Below, piece by piece: positions 61,826-64,000 of a stretch of 64,000 bases of DNA. Numbering within the stretch: the first letter of the stretch is position 1; each line of letters begins with the position of its first letter. Source of the stretch: Apostichopus japonicus (lineage: Eukaryota > Echinodermata > Holothuroidea > Aspidochirotida > Stichopodidae); the NCBI RefSeq assembly GCF_037975245.1, contig NC_092571.1, forward strand, positions 17,481,917-17,545,916, given 5' to 3'. Made by a program: the position numbers and the translations under genes. Under the pieces are notes generated by a model. It was not told the origin of the DNA, did not search any database, and saw only the letters and a list, made by a program, of their open reading frames with translations.

Positions 61826-62480
61826 CTTTAAAAGTAATAAAAAATAAATAGAAAAGACAGTTTTAAGGTTACATTTGATGACAAAGAGGTTTACATCTGA
61901 TGGCAACACAGTTCAAATCTCATTCAATATTTGTGGTTTCAACAACCATGTTCAGTTGCTATAAACCATTTGTATCATTCCTTAAATGGAAGAATTTACA
62001 TAAATGTCATATTTACATAACAATGCAAAGGGTAAGAATCAGCACAAAGGTCATATTATACGAATGTTAAACTTCCCTATTAAGTTGCTTTGGAAACTAC
62101 TCATTTGCTTCATGAAATACTTTTTTCTGTCCAAATGTCACCTTGTTTCAATGGTTACATTCCTTTGTCAAATACTTTGAAAACTTGTTATTATTGTTGT
62201 ATAGGCACTGTGTCAGGAAGAGAAGTTGCAGTAACTGCAAAATCCTGCTCAGCTAGGACGGATCAAGGACGGATCAATACCAATTTACCAAACAATATGC
62301 CATTTGTTTGAAACTGCAGAGCACAAAAGATTCTGTCCTATGCAGCCTGGCTGAAGGATGCTGCAGCCCCCTCAGAGTCCTATTTGTTAACATGGTTCCT
62401 TAGGCCATGGGCTAAAAACCATGAAGTTGACATTTTATGATAAGACCATCAGTGACTGCAGAGCACAAAAGTTATGTTCA
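61826..62480 (-). other. Kazrin intron, unique part
   Basis: AT-rich sequence with no exon or repeat recognised. Confidence 0.6.
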
Positions 62481-64000
62481 ATACATATATACTATACATA
62501 CTGCTGTCATGAGGTACTATACACCAACAATACATATATACTATACATACTGCTGTCATGAGGTACTGTACATCAACAATACATATATACTATACATACT
62601 GCTGTCATGAGGTACTGTACATCAACAATACATATATACTATACATACTGCTGTCATGAGGTACTGTACATCAACAATACATATATACTATACATACTGC
62701 TGTCATGAGGTACTGTACATCAACAATACATATACTATACATACTGCTGTCATGAGGTACTGTACATCAACAATACATATATACTATACATACTGCTGTC
62801 ATGAGGTACTGTACATCAACAATACATATATACTATACATACTGCTGTCATGAGGTACTGTACATCAACAATACATATATACTATACATACTGCTGTCAT
62901 GAGGTACTATACACCAACAATACATATATACTATACATACTGCTGTCATGAGGTACTGTACATCAACAATACATATATACTATTCATACTGCTGTCATGA
63001 GGTACTGTACATCAACAATACATATATACTATACATACTGCTGTCATGAGGTACTGTACATCAACAATCCATATATACTATACATGTACTGCTGTCATGA
63101 GGTACTGTACATCAACAATACATATATACTATACATACTGCTGTCATGAGGTACTGTACATCAACAATACATATATACTATACATACTGCTGTCATGAGG
63201 TACTATACATCAACAATCCATATATACTATACGTAGTGCTGTCATGAGGTACTATACATCAACAATCCATATATACTATACGTAGTGCTGTCATGAGGTA
63301 CTATACATCAACAATCCATATATACTATACGTACTGCTGTCATGAGGTACTATACATCAACAATCCATATATACTATACATGTATTGCTGTCATGAGGTA
63401 CTATTAAGTCAACAATACATATATACTATACATGTACTGTCATGAGATACTGTACATCAACAATACATATATACTATACATACTGCTGTCATGAGGTACT
63501 ATACACCAACAATCCATATATACTATACATGTACTGCTGTCATGAGGTACTATACACCAACAATCCATATATACTATACATGTACTGCTGTCATGAGGTA
63601 CTGTACATCAACAATACATATATACTATACATACTGCTGTCATGAGGTACTGTACATCAACAATACATATATACTATACATACTGCTGTCATGAGGTACT
63701 GTACATCAACAATACATATATACTATACATACTGCTGTCATGAGGTACTATACACCAACAATACATATATACTATACATACTGCTGTCATGAGGTACTAT
63801 ACACCAACAATCCATATATACTATACATGTACTGCTGTCATGAGGTACTGTACATCAACAATACATATATACTATACATACTGCTGTCATGAGGTACTGT
63901 ACATCAACAATCCATATATACTATACATGTACTGCTGTCATGAGGTACTGTACATCAACAATCCATATATACTATACATGTACTGCTGTCATGAGGTACT
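62481..64000. repeat. 49 bp satellite array, about 31 copies, running off the window
   Basis: The unit contains ATACATATATACTATACATA, CTGCTGTCATGAGGTACTG and TACATCAACA. The spacing of CTGCTGTCATGAGG is 49 bp over most of the array, with a minority of 51 bp units (CATGTACTG) that are more frequent after 63060, and a cluster of GTAGTGCTG variants at 63230-63300. Since 49 is not a multiple of three, the open frames seen in it cycle through all frames and are not genes. Confidence 0.97.

Noticed and set aside
62656-63694. Several Tyr/Ile/Cys-rich open frames
   Set aside because: Translations of the 49 bp satellite; the frame changes every unit.
62457-64000. Possible CRISPR-like array
   Set aside because: Units are contiguous without unique spacers and the genome is eukaryotic; it is a simple satellite.

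Overview
This window is from an animal nuclear genome. It is AT-rich, intron-rich and repeat-rich, with canonical GT/AG splice sites. It has no bacterial gene organisation. A Ty3/gypsy element whose integrase lies upstream of reverse transcriptase (the Gmr1-like order described from deuterostomes) and an intron-split kazrin gene suggest an invertebrate deuterostome. An echinoderm such as a sea cucumber is plausible, but species assignment is inference.

Two protein-coding genes converge. The plus-strand gene has four phase-compatible exons (1032-1374, 21287-21430, 22498-22897, 23282-23534) that encode about 379 residues, mostly predicted disordered. I cannot name the gene family. Exon 2 carries an excellent match to the omega-loop with which YAP/TAZ and FAM181 proteins bind TEAD transcription factors. 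Exon 3 carries an LxxLFxxV segment like YAP's TEAD-binding helix. It is therefore a candidate TEAD (Hippo pathway) cofactor without WW domains, and the most interesting item here. Its 19.9 kb first intron holds a palindrome-rich tandem array, a ~125 bp tandem array and a complete 6.25 kb LTR retrotransposon (13316-19569; two 661 bp LTRs, CACT target duplication).

The minus-strand gene is kazrin (KAZN). Ten exons between 61825 and 45104 join in phase and encode two coiled-coil segments, a linker with a basic KKKKK cluster and three SAM (liprin-homology) domains. The N-terminal exons lie beyond the right edge, and the last coding exon is not identified with confidence. The two proteins have no evident functional link; they are simply convergent neighbours.

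The ~21.6 kb between them (23535-45103) and the kazrin introns are dominated by repeats. These are a 2.8 kb inverted-repeat (foldback-like) element with a nested 0.9 kb tandem duplication (32351-35134), a 62 nt-arm hairpin (36501-36650), a ~143 bp array with repeated nuclear-receptor DR1 half-site pairs (36779-37482), a Penelope/hammerhead-like motif (43674-43714), a ~145 bp array that repeatedly copies the tail and splice donor of a kazrin exon (54681-55373), 66 bp and 18 bp minisatellites, three dispersed copies of one GC-rich repeat, and a 49 bp satellite running off the right edge (62481-64000). I found no tRNA, rRNA or CRISPR features.
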